Numbered from the stretch's first letter, positions 1 through 9,815 are shown. The stretch: DNA of 44,725 bases from Bacteroidetes bacterium HGW-Bacteroidetes-7 (GCA_002842465.1 PHDA01000022.1:43885-88609), one strand, 5' to 3'. Notes: generated by a model not told the origin, from the sequence alone. Numbers and translations are program-made.

Positions 1-401
1 TCCCTCAGGACAAAGACAACTATATTGTTAAACTTCAGTCGCAGGGTAAGGTAGTAGCAATGGCCGGAGACGGTATTAATGACTCTCAGGCACTTAGCAG
101 GGCAAATGTGAGTATTGCTATGGGTAAAGGTACCGACATAGCTATGGATGTTGCAATGATGACACTGATTACATCAGATATAGCCCTGTTACCAAAAGCA
201 TTCGACTTGTCAAAAAGAACGGTAAAGCTTATCAGGCAAAACCTTTTCTGGGCATTTATCTATAACATTATTGGAATTCCAATTGCTGCCGGAGTTCTCT
301 ATCCATTCACAGGCATACTTTTAAGTCCTATGATTGCAGCAGCGGCTATGGCTTTCAGTTCAGTTTCGGTAGTACTTAACAGTTTGCGACTAAGCAGATA
401 A
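1..401 (+). CDS. copA: Copper-type P1B ATPase, C-terminal fragment
   Basis: The open frame enters from the left edge (first full codon at base 3) and ends at 401, so only about 132 C-terminal residues are present. They carry the end of the haloacid-dehalogenase-type P domain (PQDK, then [10 protein letters not shown], the Mg-binding hinge of P-type ATPases) and the last two transmembrane helices. In P1B ATPases the motif YN in the seventh helix and MxxSS in the eighth define Cu+ transporters; here [15 protein letters not shown] and [11 protein letters not shown] match both. The protein would export Cu+ across the inner membrane using ATP. The N-terminal metal-binding domains and CPC helix lie outside the window, so metal choice rests on these two helices only. 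It converges on the wlbA-like genes with a 16-base gap and no clear terminator. Confidence 0.9.
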   Translation, partial: PQDKDNYIVKLQSQGKVVAMAGDGINDSQALSRANVSIAMGKGTDIAMDVAMMTLITSDIALLPKAFDLSKRTVKLIRQNLFWAFIYNIIGIPIAAGVLYPFTGILLSPMIAAAAMAFSSVSVVLNSLRLSR

Positions 402-417
402 AGCATTCATGTTTTAA

Positions 418-1428
418 CTACCAGCCAAAGGGATGATTAGCAACCTCTTTGGCTGCAAACGGGTGGTAATCACCCTTAAGCCCAACAGGGATTGAGTTAC
501 GAATGTCATGCACAATCTGAATTGATTTTCGAGCCTCGGTTATACCAAAACCTTCACCCTTAAGAATCCTTTTGTAAGATTCTGTGTGGAGGTCTGCAAA
601 ACCGTCAGTGAATTCAATCTCCTGACCATCAACATTAAATGACCTGTAGATTCTCTGCCCTTTTGAAGAAATCTCTTCAGGTAGAGTAGCTGCATTTATA
701 CTTAGAAAATATCTTACTCTTGCCCTCTTGAATTCAATGTAGCCGGCAACCCTGTCATGGCTCTTTACATGAACCACGCTCTTTTGAACATCACCAAATA
801 CCCAGTTGAGCATATCGTAAAAGTGAATACCTATGTTTGTGGCAATTCCTCCGCTTTTACGAACATCTCCCTTCCAGCTTGTATAGAACCAGCTGCCTCT
901 AGAGGTGATATATGTAAGATCCATATTATAAATCTTATCAGCAGGGCCATTTTCGACCATATTTTTCAGATCGATTATTGACTGGTGATAACGCATCTGC
1001 AGAATTGTGAATACCCTTTGTCCACTCTCCTCCTCTGCCTTTTGCAAAGCATCAAGATTCCACGGATTGAGTACAAGCGGTTTTTCCGATATAACGTTAG
1101 TGCCGATCTTTAGACCGTATCTGATATGTGCATCATGAAGGTAATCCGGCGAACATACAGAAAGATAGTCAGCCCCAAAGCCATCACTCTTTAGTTTTGA
1201 TAAATGTCTGTCAAAGAGTTCAAATTCTCTAAAAAATGAGCACTCCGGAAAATAGCTGTCCATTATTCCCACGCTGTCGAACGGGTCAACCGCAGCCACC
1301 AGATTATTTCCTGTCTCTTTTATTGCCTTAAGGTGTCTTGGAGCGATGTATCCGGCCGCTCCCATCAAGGCAAAATGTTTTACTTTTTCCAATTCAATAA
1401 TTTTTTTTTCGTTCTTTTTACCACCCAA
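418..1428 (-). CDS. WlbA/WbpB-like UDP-sugar 3-dehydrogenase, copy A
   Basis: Gfo/Idh/MocA-family oxidoreductase. The N-terminal NAD-binding fold has the unusual GAAGYIAPRH loop shared with WlbA/WbpB, enzymes that oxidise C3 of UDP-N-acetylglucosaminuronic acid on the way to 2,3-diamino-uronic acids of O-antigens; the family EKP motif follows near residue 115. About 336 residues, close to family size. The frame opens with a TTG at 1428 that overlaps the end of the upstream paralogue by 11 bases; the conserved fold starts only at VKHFALMG (its V codon is GTA, not a start), so translation may begin at this TTG or at a second TTG near 1392, probably by coupling. It is the last gene of the rfb operon. 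Substrate is inferred from family only; no WbpE/WbpD partners are adjacent. Confidence 0.82.
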   Translation of the reverse strand: MGGKKNEKKIIELEKVKHFALMGAAGYIAPRHLKAIKETGNNLVAAVDPFDSVGIMDSYFPECSFFREFELFDRHLSKLKSDGFGADYLSVCSPDYLHDAHIRYGLKIGTNVISEKPLVLNPWNLDALQKAEEESGQRVFTILQMRYHQSIIDLKNMVENGPADKIYNMDLTYITSRGSWFYTSWKGDVRKSGGIATNIGIHFYDMLNWVFGDVQKSVVHVKSHDRVAGYIEFKRARVRYFLSINAATLPEEISSKGQRIYRSFNVDGQEIEFTDGFADLHTESYKRILKGEGFGITEARKSIQIVHDIRNSIPVGLKGDYHPFAAKEVANHPFGW

Positions 1429-2407
1429 ACGGATGTTTTGTGCACTCTAATGCTGCAAAGGGGTGATAATCTCCCTTAAGCCCTTGTGGAGTTGCATATC
1501 TTATATCGTGAACAATCTCAATTGATCCTCTTGCCTCTTCCAGCCCAAAACCCTCTCCTTCAAGAATTTTGGTGTATGAATTAGTGTGAAGTTCAGTAAA
1601 CCCGTCAGAGAACTCAATATCAGTACCCTCCATCATGAGTGAGCGAAATGTCCTCTTTCCGGCATCCTTTGCCTCTTGTGGCAGATTATCTACATTTATA
1701 CTTAAAAAATATCTTACACGAGCCTTTTCTAAGTCCAAAAATCCTGCCACCCTATCGTGACTTGATACATGAACAACATTCTTTTTAACCTTTCCGAATA
1801 CCCAGGTGAGCATGTCATAAAAGTGAACACCAATGTTTGTAGCAACACCTCCGCTCTTTCTCTCGTCACCTTTCCAGCTGGTGTAGTACCAGTTACCTCT
1901 TGATGTAATATATGTGAGATCTACATCGAATACTTTATCTGCAGGAGCTTCGTCAACTCTCTTCTTTAAAGCAATAATCGCGTCGTGAAGTCTTAATTGC
2001 AAAATATTATATACCCTTTTGCCTGTCTCCTGCTCAATTTTCGCCAAAGCGTCAATGTTCCAAGGGTTTAAAACCAAAGGTTTTTCGCAAATAACATCTG
2101 CCCCGGCTCTAAGGCCAAACCTTATATGGGCATCGTGAAGGTAGTTTGGAGTACAAACCGCAGCGTAGTCAAGAACCTGTGAAGAACCACTTTCGGAACT
2201 TATCTGTGAGTGTTTCATCTTATTCAAATGTCTTTCAAGTAACTCAAATTGAGTAAAGAAAGAGCAATTTGGAAAATATGAATCAATAATTCCAACTGAG
2301 TCAAAAACATCGTAGGCTGCACAAAGATTATTTCCGGTATCTTTGATGGCTTTCATATGTCTTGGGGCAATGTATCCGGCTGCTCCTATTAGGGCAAAAT
2401 TCTTCAC
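1418..2407 (-). CDS. WlbA/WbpB-like UDP-sugar 3-dehydrogenase, copy B
   Basis: Tandem paralogue of the next gene, with more than half of the residues identical by eye and the same HPFGW C-terminus. It has GAAGYIAPRH, EKPLVLNPWN and the LTYITSRG / TSWKGD.RKSGG blocks of the substrate domain. The frame could be extended to an ATG at 2476, but homology starts at a GTG at 2407 (GTG AAG AAT TTT GCC), and a TATATTTG element sits inside the extension, so I prefer 2407 (329 residues). Compared with copy A it has a serine-rich insertion of about eight residues near residue 80. Expected role: NAD-dependent oxidation of a UDP-N-acetyl-hexosaminuronate for a surface glycan. Two copies may be two specificities or a hetero-oligomer; the sequence does not decide. 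Confidence 0.82.
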   Translation of the reverse strand: MKNFALIGAAGYIAPRHMKAIKDTGNNLCAAYDVFDSVGIIDSYFPNCSFFTQFELLERHLNKMKHSQISSESGSSQVLDYAAVCTPNYLHDAHIRFGLRAGADVICEKPLVLNPWNIDALAKIEQETGKRVYNILQLRLHDAIIALKKRVDEAPADKVFDVDLTYITSRGNWYYTSWKGDERKSGGVATNIGVHFYDMLTWVFGKVKKNVVHVSSHDRVAGFLDLEKARVRYFLSINVDNLPQEAKDAGKRTFRSLMMEGTDIEFSDGFTELHTNSYTKILEGEGFGLEEARGSIEIVHDIRYATPQGLKGDYHPFAALECTKHPFGW

Positions 2408-2433
2408 AGATATTAGGTTTTTAAAATATCTGG

Positions 2434-2441
2434 CAAATATA
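2434..2441 (-). promoter_or_regulatory. Possible Bacteroidetes -7 element (TATATTTG)
   Basis: On the minus strand TATATTTG fits the TAnnTTTG -7 consensus of Bacteroidetes promoters and ends 27 bases before the GTG start of copy B. A TTTG that could act as the -33 box is present but about 25 bases upstream, longer than the usual 19-21, so the promoter is uncertain. Its main use is to argue against the upstream ATG start. Confidence 0.35.
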
Positions 2442-2485
2442 CACAAAATGTGCCAAGGTGGTGTATCAAAATACAATTTCTAACT

Positions 2486-2884
2486 TTAAAGGGTATCTTC
2501 GGGTAAAACCGGAGTATAAGGCCCCTCTTTTGCTTCGAAAATCACTGTATTTCGGTCAATTACTTCTAAATTGTGATATACGCCAATAGGGATTTCAATG
2601 CCATATTTTCCCTCGCAAGGATCTAATACGTGGCTTGACTCGAGAGAACCGTCACTTTTATAAAAATTCACCTTAAGTGACCCGCGCAGAACAATATATG
2701 TCTCGGCAGTGTGGTTATGTCTGTGTGGTGGCAAGACTGAACCGGGTTCAATGGCGTTAAGAAGCTTTTGAGCCTTAGCATCCAAAGATTCATGAAAGTT
2801 ATAATTCATTCTGAGTCTGGGAGATGCCTTTGCCTCTTTGCTCAGCTTATCAAGGAAATCGTCATCAATAATTGTTTTAGCCAT
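2486..2884 (-). CDS. wbuC: WbuC-family cupin metalloprotein
   Basis: A 132-residue single-domain cupin. The metal-binding motif is visible as PPHRHNHTAETYIVLRG, with further conserved GIEIPIGVYHNLE. This is the WbuC family, found in O-antigen and capsule loci of many bacteria; its chemistry is not established. It overlaps the end of rfbB by 8 bases, so the two are translationally coupled, and it is followed 79 bases later by the wlbA-like pair. Location inside the dTDP-rhamnose operon fits a role in O-antigen sugar synthesis or modification, but that is context only. Confidence 0.85.
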   Translation of the reverse strand: MAKTIIDDDFLDKLSKEAKASPRLRMNYNFHESLDAKAQKLLNAIEPGSVLPPHRHNHTAETYIVLRGSLKVNFYKSDGSLESSHVLDPCEGKYGIEIPIGVYHNLEVIDRNTVIFEAKEGPYTPVLPEDTL

Positions 2885-3935
2885 ACATCTCTTTGTAATA
2901 TTTCAAATAATCGCCACTGGTGACTCTATCCATCCACTCTTTGTTTTCAAGGTACCATTTTACGGTCTTTTCGATTCCCTCCTCAAACTGAAGCGATGGG
3001 CTCCAGCCCAGTTCATTGTGAAGTTTTGATGAGTCAATTGCATACCTTAAGTCGTGTCCTGCCCTGTCTGTAACGTATGTAATCAGCTTTTCACTACTAC
3101 CCGCTTCTCTGCCCAAAAATTTGTCAACAGTTTTGATAATCACCTTGATAAGATCAATATTTTTCCATTCGTTAAAACCTCCTATGTTGTATGTCTCTCC
3201 ATTTTTCCCTTTATGAAAAATCAGTTCAATTGCAGATGCATGGTCCTGAACATAGAGCCAATCTCTAACATTCTCCCCTTTGCCATAAACAGGCAGAGGT
3301 TTGTTGTTTACGATGTTATTAATAAAAAGAGGAATGAGCTTTTCGGGAAACTGGTAACTACCGTAATTGTTTGAACAGTTTGATATTACAATAGGCAAGC
3401 CGTAAGTGTCGTGGTAGGCTCTTACAAAATGGTCACTTGAAGCCTTTGATGCGGAGTAAGGAGAGTGGGGATCGTATTTTGTCTCTTCGGTAAAGAATGT
3501 TCCCTCATCTTCAAGAGATCCGTATACTTCGTCTGTGGATACATGATAGAACAGATTGCCTTCAAAATTTGCACTCCTCTCTTTCCATACATTTTTTGCG
3601 GCCTGCAAAAGGGTTAATGTCCCCATTACATTTGTCTTTGCAAAAGAGAAGGGGTCAACTATCGATCTGTCAACATGAGATTCGGCAGCAAGATGTATGA
3701 CAGAATCTATGTTGTGATTTTTTATTAAACTGGCAACAAGATCATAATCACATATATCGCCTTTAATGAATTTGTAGTTTGAATAGGTTTCAACATCTCT
3801 GAGATTTTCCAAATTTCCCGCATAGGTTAGCAGGTCAAGGTTCATGATGTTATACTGAGGATACTTATTTACCATCAGTCTTACAAGATGGGATCCTATG
3901 AATCCGGCGCCTCCGGTTATCAGAATATTTCTCAT
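2877..3935 (-). CDS. rfbB: dTDP-glucose 4,6-dehydratase
   Basis: Second step of dTDP-L-rhamnose synthesis: dTDP-glucose to dTDP-4-keto-6-deoxyglucose, NAD-dependent, cytosolic. Extended SDR fold with GGAGFIGS at residues 8-15, the T134-D135-E136 catalytic triad (STDEVYG), and Y160-x3-K164 in YSASKASSD. Full length (352 residues) and start ATG at 3935 directly at the conserved MRNILITGG. It lies 15 bases after rfbD and overlaps wbuC, so it belongs to the same transcript. Identification is firm. Confidence 0.97.
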   Translation of the reverse strand: MRNILITGGAGFIGSHLVRLMVNKYPQYNIMNLDLLTYAGNLENLRDVETYSNYKFIKGDICDYDLVASLIKNHNIDSVIHLAAESHVDRSIVDPFSFAKTNVMGTLTLLQAAKNVWKERSANFEGNLFYHVSTDEVYGSLEDEGTFFTEETKYDPHSPYSASKASSDHFVRAYHDTYGLPIVISNCSNNYGSYQFPEKLIPLFINNIVNNKPLPVYGKGENVRDWLYVQDHASAIELIFHKGKNGETYNIGGFNEWKNIDLIKVIIKTVDKFLGREAGSSEKLITYVTDRAGHDLRYAIDSSKLHNELGWSPSLQFEEGIEKTVKWYLENKEWMDRVTSGDYLKYYKEMYG

Positions 3936-3950
3936 AGTTGTGTTTTTTTG

Positions 3951-4835
3951 TTACTCGTTATCGTAAATTTTTAAAAAGAGATCTTTTAAAGACTCTTTCC
4001 AGTGTGGAATCTCAATTCCAAGGTGAGATTTGATTTTTCCCTTATCCAATACTGAGTATTGAGGTCTTTGGGCTTTTGTGGGGAATTTATCGCTTGTTAC
4101 AGGATTAACTTTGCATGTGTTACCACTCAATTTGACTATCTCAGTTGCAAAGTCGTACCAACTGCAAACTCCCTCATTGGCGTAGTGATAAATCCCTGCA
4201 GGCAGCTTTTGATCAACTGCCGGGTTAAATTTTTGGGTTACTATCAGAATTATAACTTTTGCCAAATCGGTTGCATAGGTAGGGGTTCCAACCTGATCAA
4301 ATACAACATCAATTGACTCTCTCTCAGTAGATAATCTGAGAATTGTTTTGGCAAAATTGCTTCCGAAAGCGGAGTATAGCCATGAAGTTCGTATGATTAT
4401 GTGTTCTCCATCCGCCTTAATTATCTCTTTCTCCCCCTCAAGTTTGCTTTTACCATAAACCGAGAATGGGTTAGTAGGGTTATCCTCTTTGTAGGGTACC
4501 GATGCTTTTCCGTCAAATACGTAGTCTGTTGATATGTGAATGAGCAAAATTCCCCTCTTTGCAGAGTGGCGGGCAAGAATTCCTGTTGCGATACCGTTTA
4601 CAAGATTTGCCGTTTGGGGTTCATCTTCGGCCTTATCAACAGCAGTATAGGCGGCGCAATTGATAATTGCCTCTATTTGATTTGTGTCAAGGTACTTTAT
4701 TACATCACCTTCGTTTGTGATATCAAGTTGAGGCAGATCGGTGAAGTGATAATTGTGAATCTTTTCTGCAATAAGCAACTCCCTGAGTTCACTCCCAAGT
4801 TGCCCTTTTGAACCGGTTATTAGAATATTTGCCAT
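3951..4835 (-). CDS. rfbD: dTDP-4-dehydrorhamnose reductase
   Basis: Last step of dTDP-L-rhamnose synthesis: NAD(P)H reduction of dTDP-4-keto-L-rhamnose. Short RmlD-type SDR of 294 residues with the variant nucleotide motif GSKGQLGSEL near the N-terminus, the STDYVFDG block at 102-109 and the Y127-x3-K131 pair in YGKSKLEGE. The C-terminal GIYHYANEG and RPQYSVLDKGK blocks are typical of RmlD. The gene follows rfbC after an 89-base gap that holds a degenerate tandem repeat. Confidence 0.96.
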   Translation of the reverse strand: MANILITGSKGQLGSELRELLIAEKIHNYHFTDLPQLDITNEGDVIKYLDTNQIEAIINCAAYTAVDKAEDEPQTANLVNGIATGILARHSAKRGILLIHISTDYVFDGKASVPYKEDNPTNPFSVYGKSKLEGEKEIIKADGEHIIIRTSWLYSAFGSNFAKTILRLSTERESIDVVFDQVGTPTYATDLAKVIILIVTQKFNPAVDQKLPAGIYHYANEGVCSWYDFATEIVKLSGNTCKVNPVTSDKFPTKAQRPQYSVLDKGKIKSHLGIEIPHWKESLKDLFLKIYDNE

Positions 4836-4872
4836 TTGCAGAGTAGTTATTCTTGAAAAAGGAGCTTTATAA

Positions 4873-4933
4873 ATTTATACTTGATAAGCTGTTACTTGAA
4901 AATTTTTACTTAATAAAGTTTTACTTAGTAAAG
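4873..4933 (-). repeat. Tandem 15-bp repeat over the rfbC stop codon
   Basis: Two contiguous 15-bp units with one mismatch (minus strand CTTTACTAAGTAAAA and CTTTATTAAGTAAAA, 4904-4933) are followed by two more degenerate units down to 4873. The first unit contains the TAA stop of rfbC. No coding or terminator function is evident. Confidence 0.75.
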
Positions 4934-5491
4934 ATTTTCGCTGTAATCAAACAGTTTTGCATCTTTTAGCAATGGGTGCAATTTATCTTTCTCGCTTAAA
5001 ATTATATCATTAAGCGGAATCTGCCAGTCAATATTAATTGAAGGATCGTTCCAGATTATTGATGCTTCACTTGCAGGATTGTAGTAGTTGTCGCACTTGT
5101 AGCTGAAAATACATTCAGGACTCAATACCAGAAAACCGTGGGCAAAACCTCTTGGAATGAACATCATGCGTTTGTTCTCTTCACTAAGAATTGCAGATAC
5201 ATATTGCCCGAATGTGGGTGACCCTTTGCGGATATCAACAGCCACATCAAGCACGGCACCAGTAACTACCCTGACAAGCTTACTCTGAGAAAATGGGGAG
5301 AGCTGATAATGTAATCCCCTGAGAACTCCGTAAGAGGACTTTGATTCATTGTCCTGAATAAAGCGGGTATTGCAAACCTCCTCCTCAAATTTAGCAGCTG
5401 AGAAAGTTTCGAAGAAATAGCCTCTGCTGTCGTTAAATACTTTTGGTTCTATTAATAAAACACCGTCAAGTTGTGTCTTTATGATATTCAT
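4925..5491 (-). CDS. rfbC: dTDP-4-dehydrorhamnose 3,5-epimerase
   Basis: Epimerises C3 and C5 of dTDP-4-keto-6-deoxyglucose to give dTDP-4-keto-L-rhamnose. Cupin-fold RmlC of 188 residues with the conserved [10 protein letters not shown], the catalytic-histidine block LRGLHYQ (H61), and the [10 protein letters not shown] motif. The ATG overlaps the rfbA stop by 4 bases (ATGA), so it is coupled to rfbA. Normal length; no anomaly except the tandem repeat at its stop codon. Confidence 0.96.
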   Translation of the reverse strand: MNIIKTQLDGVLLIEPKVFNDSRGYFFETFSAAKFEEEVCNTRFIQDNESKSSYGVLRGLHYQLSPFSQSKLVRVVTGAVLDVAVDIRKGSPTFGQYVSAILSEENKRMMFIPRGFAHGFLVLSPECIFSYKCDNYYNPASEASIIWNDPSINIDWQIPLNDIILSEKDKLHPLLKDAKLFDYSENLY

Positions 5492-6363
5492 CTTATGGTC
5501 AGGTCTTTAAGGTATTGTCCGTATTGGTTTTTTGACATCGATTCCGATATCTGTAAAAGTCTCTCTTTTGTAATCCATCCCTGATTAAAGGCAATCTCTT
5601 CAAGACAGGCAATCTTTAGCCCCTGCCTCTTTTCAATTACCTCGACAAAGCCGGAAGCCTCTGAAAGTGAGTCGTGTGTACCGGTATCCAGCCAGGCAAA
5701 TCCACGACCAAGAGTCTGTACCTTTAGCTTGCCCTCTTTAAGAAACTCCTGATTTACAGTAGTAATTTCAAGTTCTCCTCGTGCCGATGGCTTAATGCTG
5801 TGTGCAACTTCAACCACCTTATTAGGGTAAAAGTAGAGCCCTACAACAGCGTAATTGCTTTTGGGTTTCTGAGGTTTCTCCTCAATACTTAGCACCTTTC
5901 CGTTTTTGTCAAACTCTGCAACCCCGTAGCGCTGCGGATCGTTCACATAATACCCGAAAACTGTTGCCACTCCGCTCTTCTTGGCATCGTTTACGGCCTC
6001 TTTTAACATTCCGGTAAAATTCTGTCCGTAAAAAATATTGTCTCCCAAAACAAGGCAGGCAGTATCGTCTCCAATAAACTCTTTTCCGATTATAAAGGCC
6101 TGTGCAAGCCCGTCAGGGGATGGTTGAGGCGCATATTCAAATGTAACCCCGTAATCGCTTCCGTCACCAAGTAATCTCTTAAACCCGGGGAGGTCTTCAG
6201 GAGTAGAAATTATGAGTATCTCCTTGATTCCTGCCAGCATCAAAACCGATATCGGGTAGTAAACCATTGGTTTGTCATATATTGGTAGAAGTTGCTTTGA
6301 AACCCCTTTGGTTATTGGGTAAAGTCGTGTACCGGAACCGCCGGCAAGTACGATGCCTTTCAT
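5488..6363 (-). CDS. rfbA: Glucose-1-phosphate thymidylyltransferase
   Basis: First step of dTDP-rhamnose synthesis: dTTP + glucose-1-phosphate to dTDP-glucose + PPi. The nucleotidyltransferase signature [20 protein letters not shown] is at residues 8-27, followed by [15 protein letters not shown] and the GDNIFYG block; the C-terminal [13 protein letters not shown] is typical of RmlA. 291 residues, full length, start at 6363. It is the first rfb gene; a patatin-like gene ends 24 bases upstream on the same strand, so a shared transcript is possible. Confidence 0.97.
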   Translation of the reverse strand: MKGIVLAGGSGTRLYPITKGVSKQLLPIYDKPMVYYPISVLMLAGIKEILIISTPEDLPGFKRLLGDGSDYGVTFEYAPQPSPDGLAQAFIIGKEFIGDDTACLVLGDNIFYGQNFTGMLKEAVNDAKKSGVATVFGYYVNDPQRYGVAEFDKNGKVLSIEEKPQKPKSNYAVVGLYFYPNKVVEVAHSIKPSARGELEITTVNQEFLKEGKLKVQTLGRGFAWLDTGTHDSLSEASGFVEVIEKRQGLKIACLEEIAFNQGWITKERLLQISESMSKNQYGQYLKDLTIR

Positions 6364-6387
6364 AATAAGCTGTTTTAGGATGCAAAT

Positions 6388-7482
6388 TTAATCATTTTTG
6401 ACCACTTTTTCTGAAAGTCTTTTACAAAGTGAGTCAAAGAGTTCGGAGTTATGGTCAATATAGTGTTGAGCGGCAGATTCGAGTTTTCGAATGTTAGACC
6501 TGCTTGCCTTGTCAATTCTAATGTCAGCTGTTAAAAGTGGGGGCTCAATGCGAATGTAGTTCTCGGGAACACCATTTATCCTGAATAGCTGTTGCGATTG
6601 ATAGTCAACAGTTTCGGCTACGGATGACATTAAAATATCAAGAATTGGGTTAAGCCAGTGGATATAACCGAAATGTCTGGTTTTATGGTAGTGATAGGGC
6701 TTTATTACTTTTCCGGTACCGGCAGAGATCATAAAATAATCTGAAACGTTGGTAGAAGGCCACAATTTTTTTGCCTCAACAATAGTGCACATCGCAGGGT
6801 TATTTGCATAAACTCCTCCATCTACTAAATGCCTTGGTGATTTGTCTTTGGCAAATATTTGAGCAGGGGTGAAATAGCTTGGAGCGGCTGAAGTCGATTT
6901 AACAATATCGCATAGTTTGTAGTCGGCCATATCGCCATATTTTATGGTAGAATACCTGCTAAAGAGCAAAGCTTTTCTGCTGCTCAGGTCGTAGGCAGTT
7001 ATCAGACAATCTTTTAATACCCCGGATATATATGCGTCACCAACAATCTTATTTGAAAACTCGTACAGAGCATCTTCGCTGTACCTGCTTCTAAAGAGGC
7101 CGAATCCAGATTTGAGCAGATAGGCAGGTGTTCTCTTGAAAAGCAAGGGGCCCAGCTCGGTATAAAAATCGAGGATCTCTTTTGCTGTGTATTTGGGCCT
7201 GTTATCTATTGTACCGTTCTTGGGAGTCAGATAGAGGCAGGTTAATATACCTCCGGCCGATGTTCCCGACATCAAATCAAAAAAATCGGCAACCCTTAGA
7301 TCCTGATTTTTATTCTCTGTCTGCAGACGCCTCTCCAGATGTGAAATTATTGCAGCGGGCAGTACCCCCCGGATTCCTCCGCCATCAATAGATAGAATTT
7401 TTTTCACGTTAAATGATAGATTAAGTTGCTTAGATTCAATATTTTCATTTATCACGAATTTACTAAATAAAATCATTAACAT
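6388..7482 (-). CDS. Patatin-like phospholipase/acylhydrolase
   Basis: Patatin-fold serine lipase with a Ser-Asp dyad: oxyanion loop DGGGIRG (residues 33-39), nucleophile motif GTSAGG (S75) and DGGVYANNP supplying the catalytic Asp. The 364-residue form starts at 7482; homology to relatives begins at KKILSIDGGGIRG, and a GTG at 7407 just before it is an attractive alternative start. No signal peptide or membrane segment is evident, so it is probably cytosolic or peripherally bound. Likely hydrolyses acyl chains of phospholipids; the natural substrate is unknown. It sits between the divergent sensor-kinase gene and rfbA. No nucleotidyltransferase or cyclase gene is next to it, so a CBASS-type effector role is not supported. 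Confidence 0.9.
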   Translation of the reverse strand: MLMILFSKFVINENIESKQLNLSFNVKKILSIDGGGIRGVLPAAIISHLERRLQTENKNQDLRVADFFDLMSGTSAGGILTCLYLTPKNGTIDNRPKYTAKEILDFYTELGPLLFKRTPAYLLKSGFGLFRSRYSEDALYEFSNKIVGDAYISGVLKDCLITAYDLSSRKALLFSRYSTIKYGDMADYKLCDIVKSTSAAPSYFTPAQIFAKDKSPRHLVDGGVYANNPAMCTIVEAKKLWPSTNVSDYFMISAGTGKVIKPYHYHKTRHFGYIHWLNPILDILMSSVAETVDYQSQQLFRINGVPENYIRIEPPLLTADIRIDKASRSNIRKLESAAQHYIDHNSELFDSLCKRLSEKVVKND

Positions 7483-7576
7483 GAAAAAAAATATGTTGAG
7501 TAAAATAAATATACTATGTAAGTATTTTTTTGCCTATTTTTATCGTGGGATTCAATAAGACAGGTCTTTTTACTTT

Positions 7577-9739
7577 ATGGATAAATCATTAGTTGTAGGG
7601 TTGCTTCAAAATGTTGCCATTTTGCTGGCTTTTACTCTGATTTATGATATAATTTGGGAGAGCGAAAAGAAATTCAGAAGCCGGGCTAATAAGATAGTTG
7701 CCGGTTTTTTACTGGGTGGTATTGGTGTTCTCCTTATGAATACACCTTGGACCCTTACACCGGGATTGGTTTTTGACACACGAACAGTTCTCCTGGTAAA
7801 TGCCGGGCTTTTTTTTGGCCCTTTTGCCACAATCATTGCAACCATTGTTATTGGTATCTATCGTCTCTTTATGGGAGGGTCTGGTGTCTGGATGGGAATT
7901 GCAACAATAATCACATCTGCATCTGTGGGTATTCTATGGAAGATGTACAGACCGGCTTGGAGAAAAAGCAATTTCATGAATGATTTGGTTATCGTCAGTT
8001 TTTTGGCCCATTTCTGTATGTTTCTCTCAATCTTTCTGGTAAGAGGAGAGGCCACCAGGGCCACGACTTTCCAGACTATGACCTTGCCAATTTTAGTTAT
8101 CTATCCTCTTTTTGCAATATTGGTGGGCAGGCTTCTTATTAACAGGATGAATAACCACAAGGTCAAAGAGGAGTTGGAGGTTAGCCAGGCCAGATATGAC
8201 TCTTTTATAAACAGAAATAGTGATATGATGTTTATGAAAGACGAGAACGGCAAATACATAGTAGTCAACGACATGTTTTGCAAGATGGCCGGGAAAACCA
8301 GAGAGCAGCTCATTGGACTGACCGATCTGCAAGTTTATGATAAGAGTCACAGCAATAGATATATTGCTACAGACAGTGAAGTTATCACATCCGGGGATAT
8401 TGTAATTTTTGAAGAGATCTTCAATGAAAAAGTTACAGAAACCACAAAGTTCCCTATTAATCTGGGGAAAAATAAGTTGGGTGTAGGTGCAATAATTCGT
8501 GATGTAACAGTAAAGCACAAAAAGAGAGAGCTTCAGGAGGTATTGCTTTATCTTTCAAGGCTTTCGCTAATAGATCATGAAATGAAGGTGTTTATGGAAA
8601 AGATACACTTTCATATGAAAAAGGTAATCAAGGCAGACAATTTCTATATCGCATTATACGATAAGGATAATGATAAGTACTCGTTCCCTTATTATGTTGA
8701 TGAGTATGAAACAATAGATGATGTAGAGAGTTATTCTCTTCATAATTCTCTTACCGATTTTGTACGAATGACCGGAAAGGGAATGCTCATAAACAGCCAG
8801 ACAGAAAAAGAGATTGCTGAGCAATTTCCTTTGGAGTCGGTTGGAGAGTACTCACCGGTTTGGTTGGGGGCACCACTGATGGACTCTTCTCTTAAAGAGG
8901 TAATTGGAGTTGCTGCAGTTCAGGATTATCATAACGAAGATGCGTACCATGAAGAGGACCTTACTCTATTTGAGATTTTTGCAAATACAATAGGAATATT
9001 TATTGATCGTATAAAAATACTGAACAGACTTAAGGAGGCTAAAGAGAGGGCAGAGCAAGGGGACAGGCTTAAAACTGCCTTTTTGGCAAATATGAGCCAC
9101 GAGATTAGAACTCCTTTAAATGGAATTATTGGTTTCTCGGAAATGCTTACAGAAGATATTGAAAACAAAGAGCATAAAGAGTATGCTCAAATAGTAAACA
9201 CCAGTGCTCACAGATTGCTCTCTACCATAAATGACATTATGGATATTGCAAAAATTGAGTCCGGTCAAGTCTCTATTGTAAACGAGAACTTTAATGTGCT
9301 TTTGACTTTAAGAGAGACATACTACTTTTTCAAAAAACAAAATCTTAAGATTGATTTGAAACTAGCTCTGCCAAATAATAAATCAATAGATATTATATCA
9401 GATAAGATTAAGATACAACAGATTATAACAAACCTTTTAAATAATGCTATCAAGTTTACACCCGAAGGTTTTATTGAAATTGGATGCATTGACGAGGGAG
9501 AGACAGTTCAATTGTATGTAAAAGATACCGGAATAGGTATTTCTGAAGAGGATAAGGAGAGAATATTTGAACGTTTTGCTCAGGTTGAATCAAATGGGAA
9601 GCGTGTCTATGGAGGCACCGGACTTGGATTATCTATTGTAAAAGAGTATGTTGGATTGCTGGGAGGAGATTTATGGCTAGAATCTGAAGAAGGCAAGGGT
9701 TCAAAATTTTGTTTTCGTTTGAAAAAGTCTGACAATTAG
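7577..9739 (+). CDS. Membrane sensor histidine kinase, LytS-type TM + PAS + GAF
   Basis: 720 residues. The first 190 or so form a 5TM LytS/YhcK-type sensor region (hydrophobic helices, [16 protein letters not shown]). A PAS domain follows from about residue 203 ([19 protein letters not shown]), a GAF domain from about 322 to 485, then HisKA with [13 protein letters not shown] (phospho-acceptor H508) and a HATPase_c domain with the N box near 616, DTGIGIS and GGTGLGLSI. All catalytic boxes are intact. There is no receiver domain and no response regulator gene nearby, so its partner must be elsewhere. The gene is divergent from the patatin-like gene with 94 bases between them. The sensed signal is unknown. 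Confidence 0.93.
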   Translation: MDKSLVVGLLQNVAILLAFTLIYDIIWESEKKFRSRANKIVAGFLLGGIGVLLMNTPWTLTPGLVFDTRTVLLVNAGLFFGPFATIIATIVIGIYRLFMGGSGVWMGIATIITSASVGILWKMYRPAWRKSNFMNDLVIVSFLAHFCMFLSIFLVRGEATRATTFQTMTLPILVIYPLFAILVGRLLINRMNNHKVKEELEVSQARYDSFINRNSDMMFMKDENGKYIVVNDMFCKMAGKTREQLIGLTDLQVYDKSHSNRYIATDSEVITSGDIVIFEEIFNEKVTETTKFPINLGKNKLGVGAIIRDVTVKHKKRELQEVLLYLSRLSLIDHEMKVFMEKIHFHMKKVIKADNFYIALYDKDNDKYSFPYYVDEYETIDDVESYSLHNSLTDFVRMTGKGMLINSQTEKEIAEQFPLESVGEYSPVWLGAPLMDSSLKEVIGVAAVQDYHNEDAYHEEDLTLFEIFANTIGIFIDRIKILNRLKEAKERAEQGDRLKTAFLANMSHEIRTPLNGIIGFSEMLTEDIENKEHKEYAQIVNTSAHRLLSTINDIMDIAKIESGQVSIVNENFNVLLTLRETYYFFKKQNLKIDLKLALPNNKSIDIISDKIKIQQIITNLLNNAIKFTPEGFIEIGCIDEGETVQLYVKDTGIGISEEDKERIFERFAQVESNGKRVYGGTGLGLSIVKEYVGLLGGDLWLESEEGKGSKFCFRLKKSDN

Positions 9740-9815
9740 TCCTGACAGAGGTCTCTTGGCAAATTTTTTGTAACTTTATAGTCAAACTAAATTATTAACG
9801 AAAACAACTATTATC

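Noticed and set aside
2408-2476. N-terminal extension of WlbA-like copy B from the ATG at 2476
   Set aside because: The extension has no homology in the paralogue and contains a TATATTTG promoter-like element; the GTG at 2407 fits the conserved N-terminus.
6388-7482. CBASS-type defence lipase
   Set aside because: The patatin motifs are real, but no CD-NTase, Cap2/Cap3 or similar gene is adjacent; the neighbours are a sensor kinase and rfbA.
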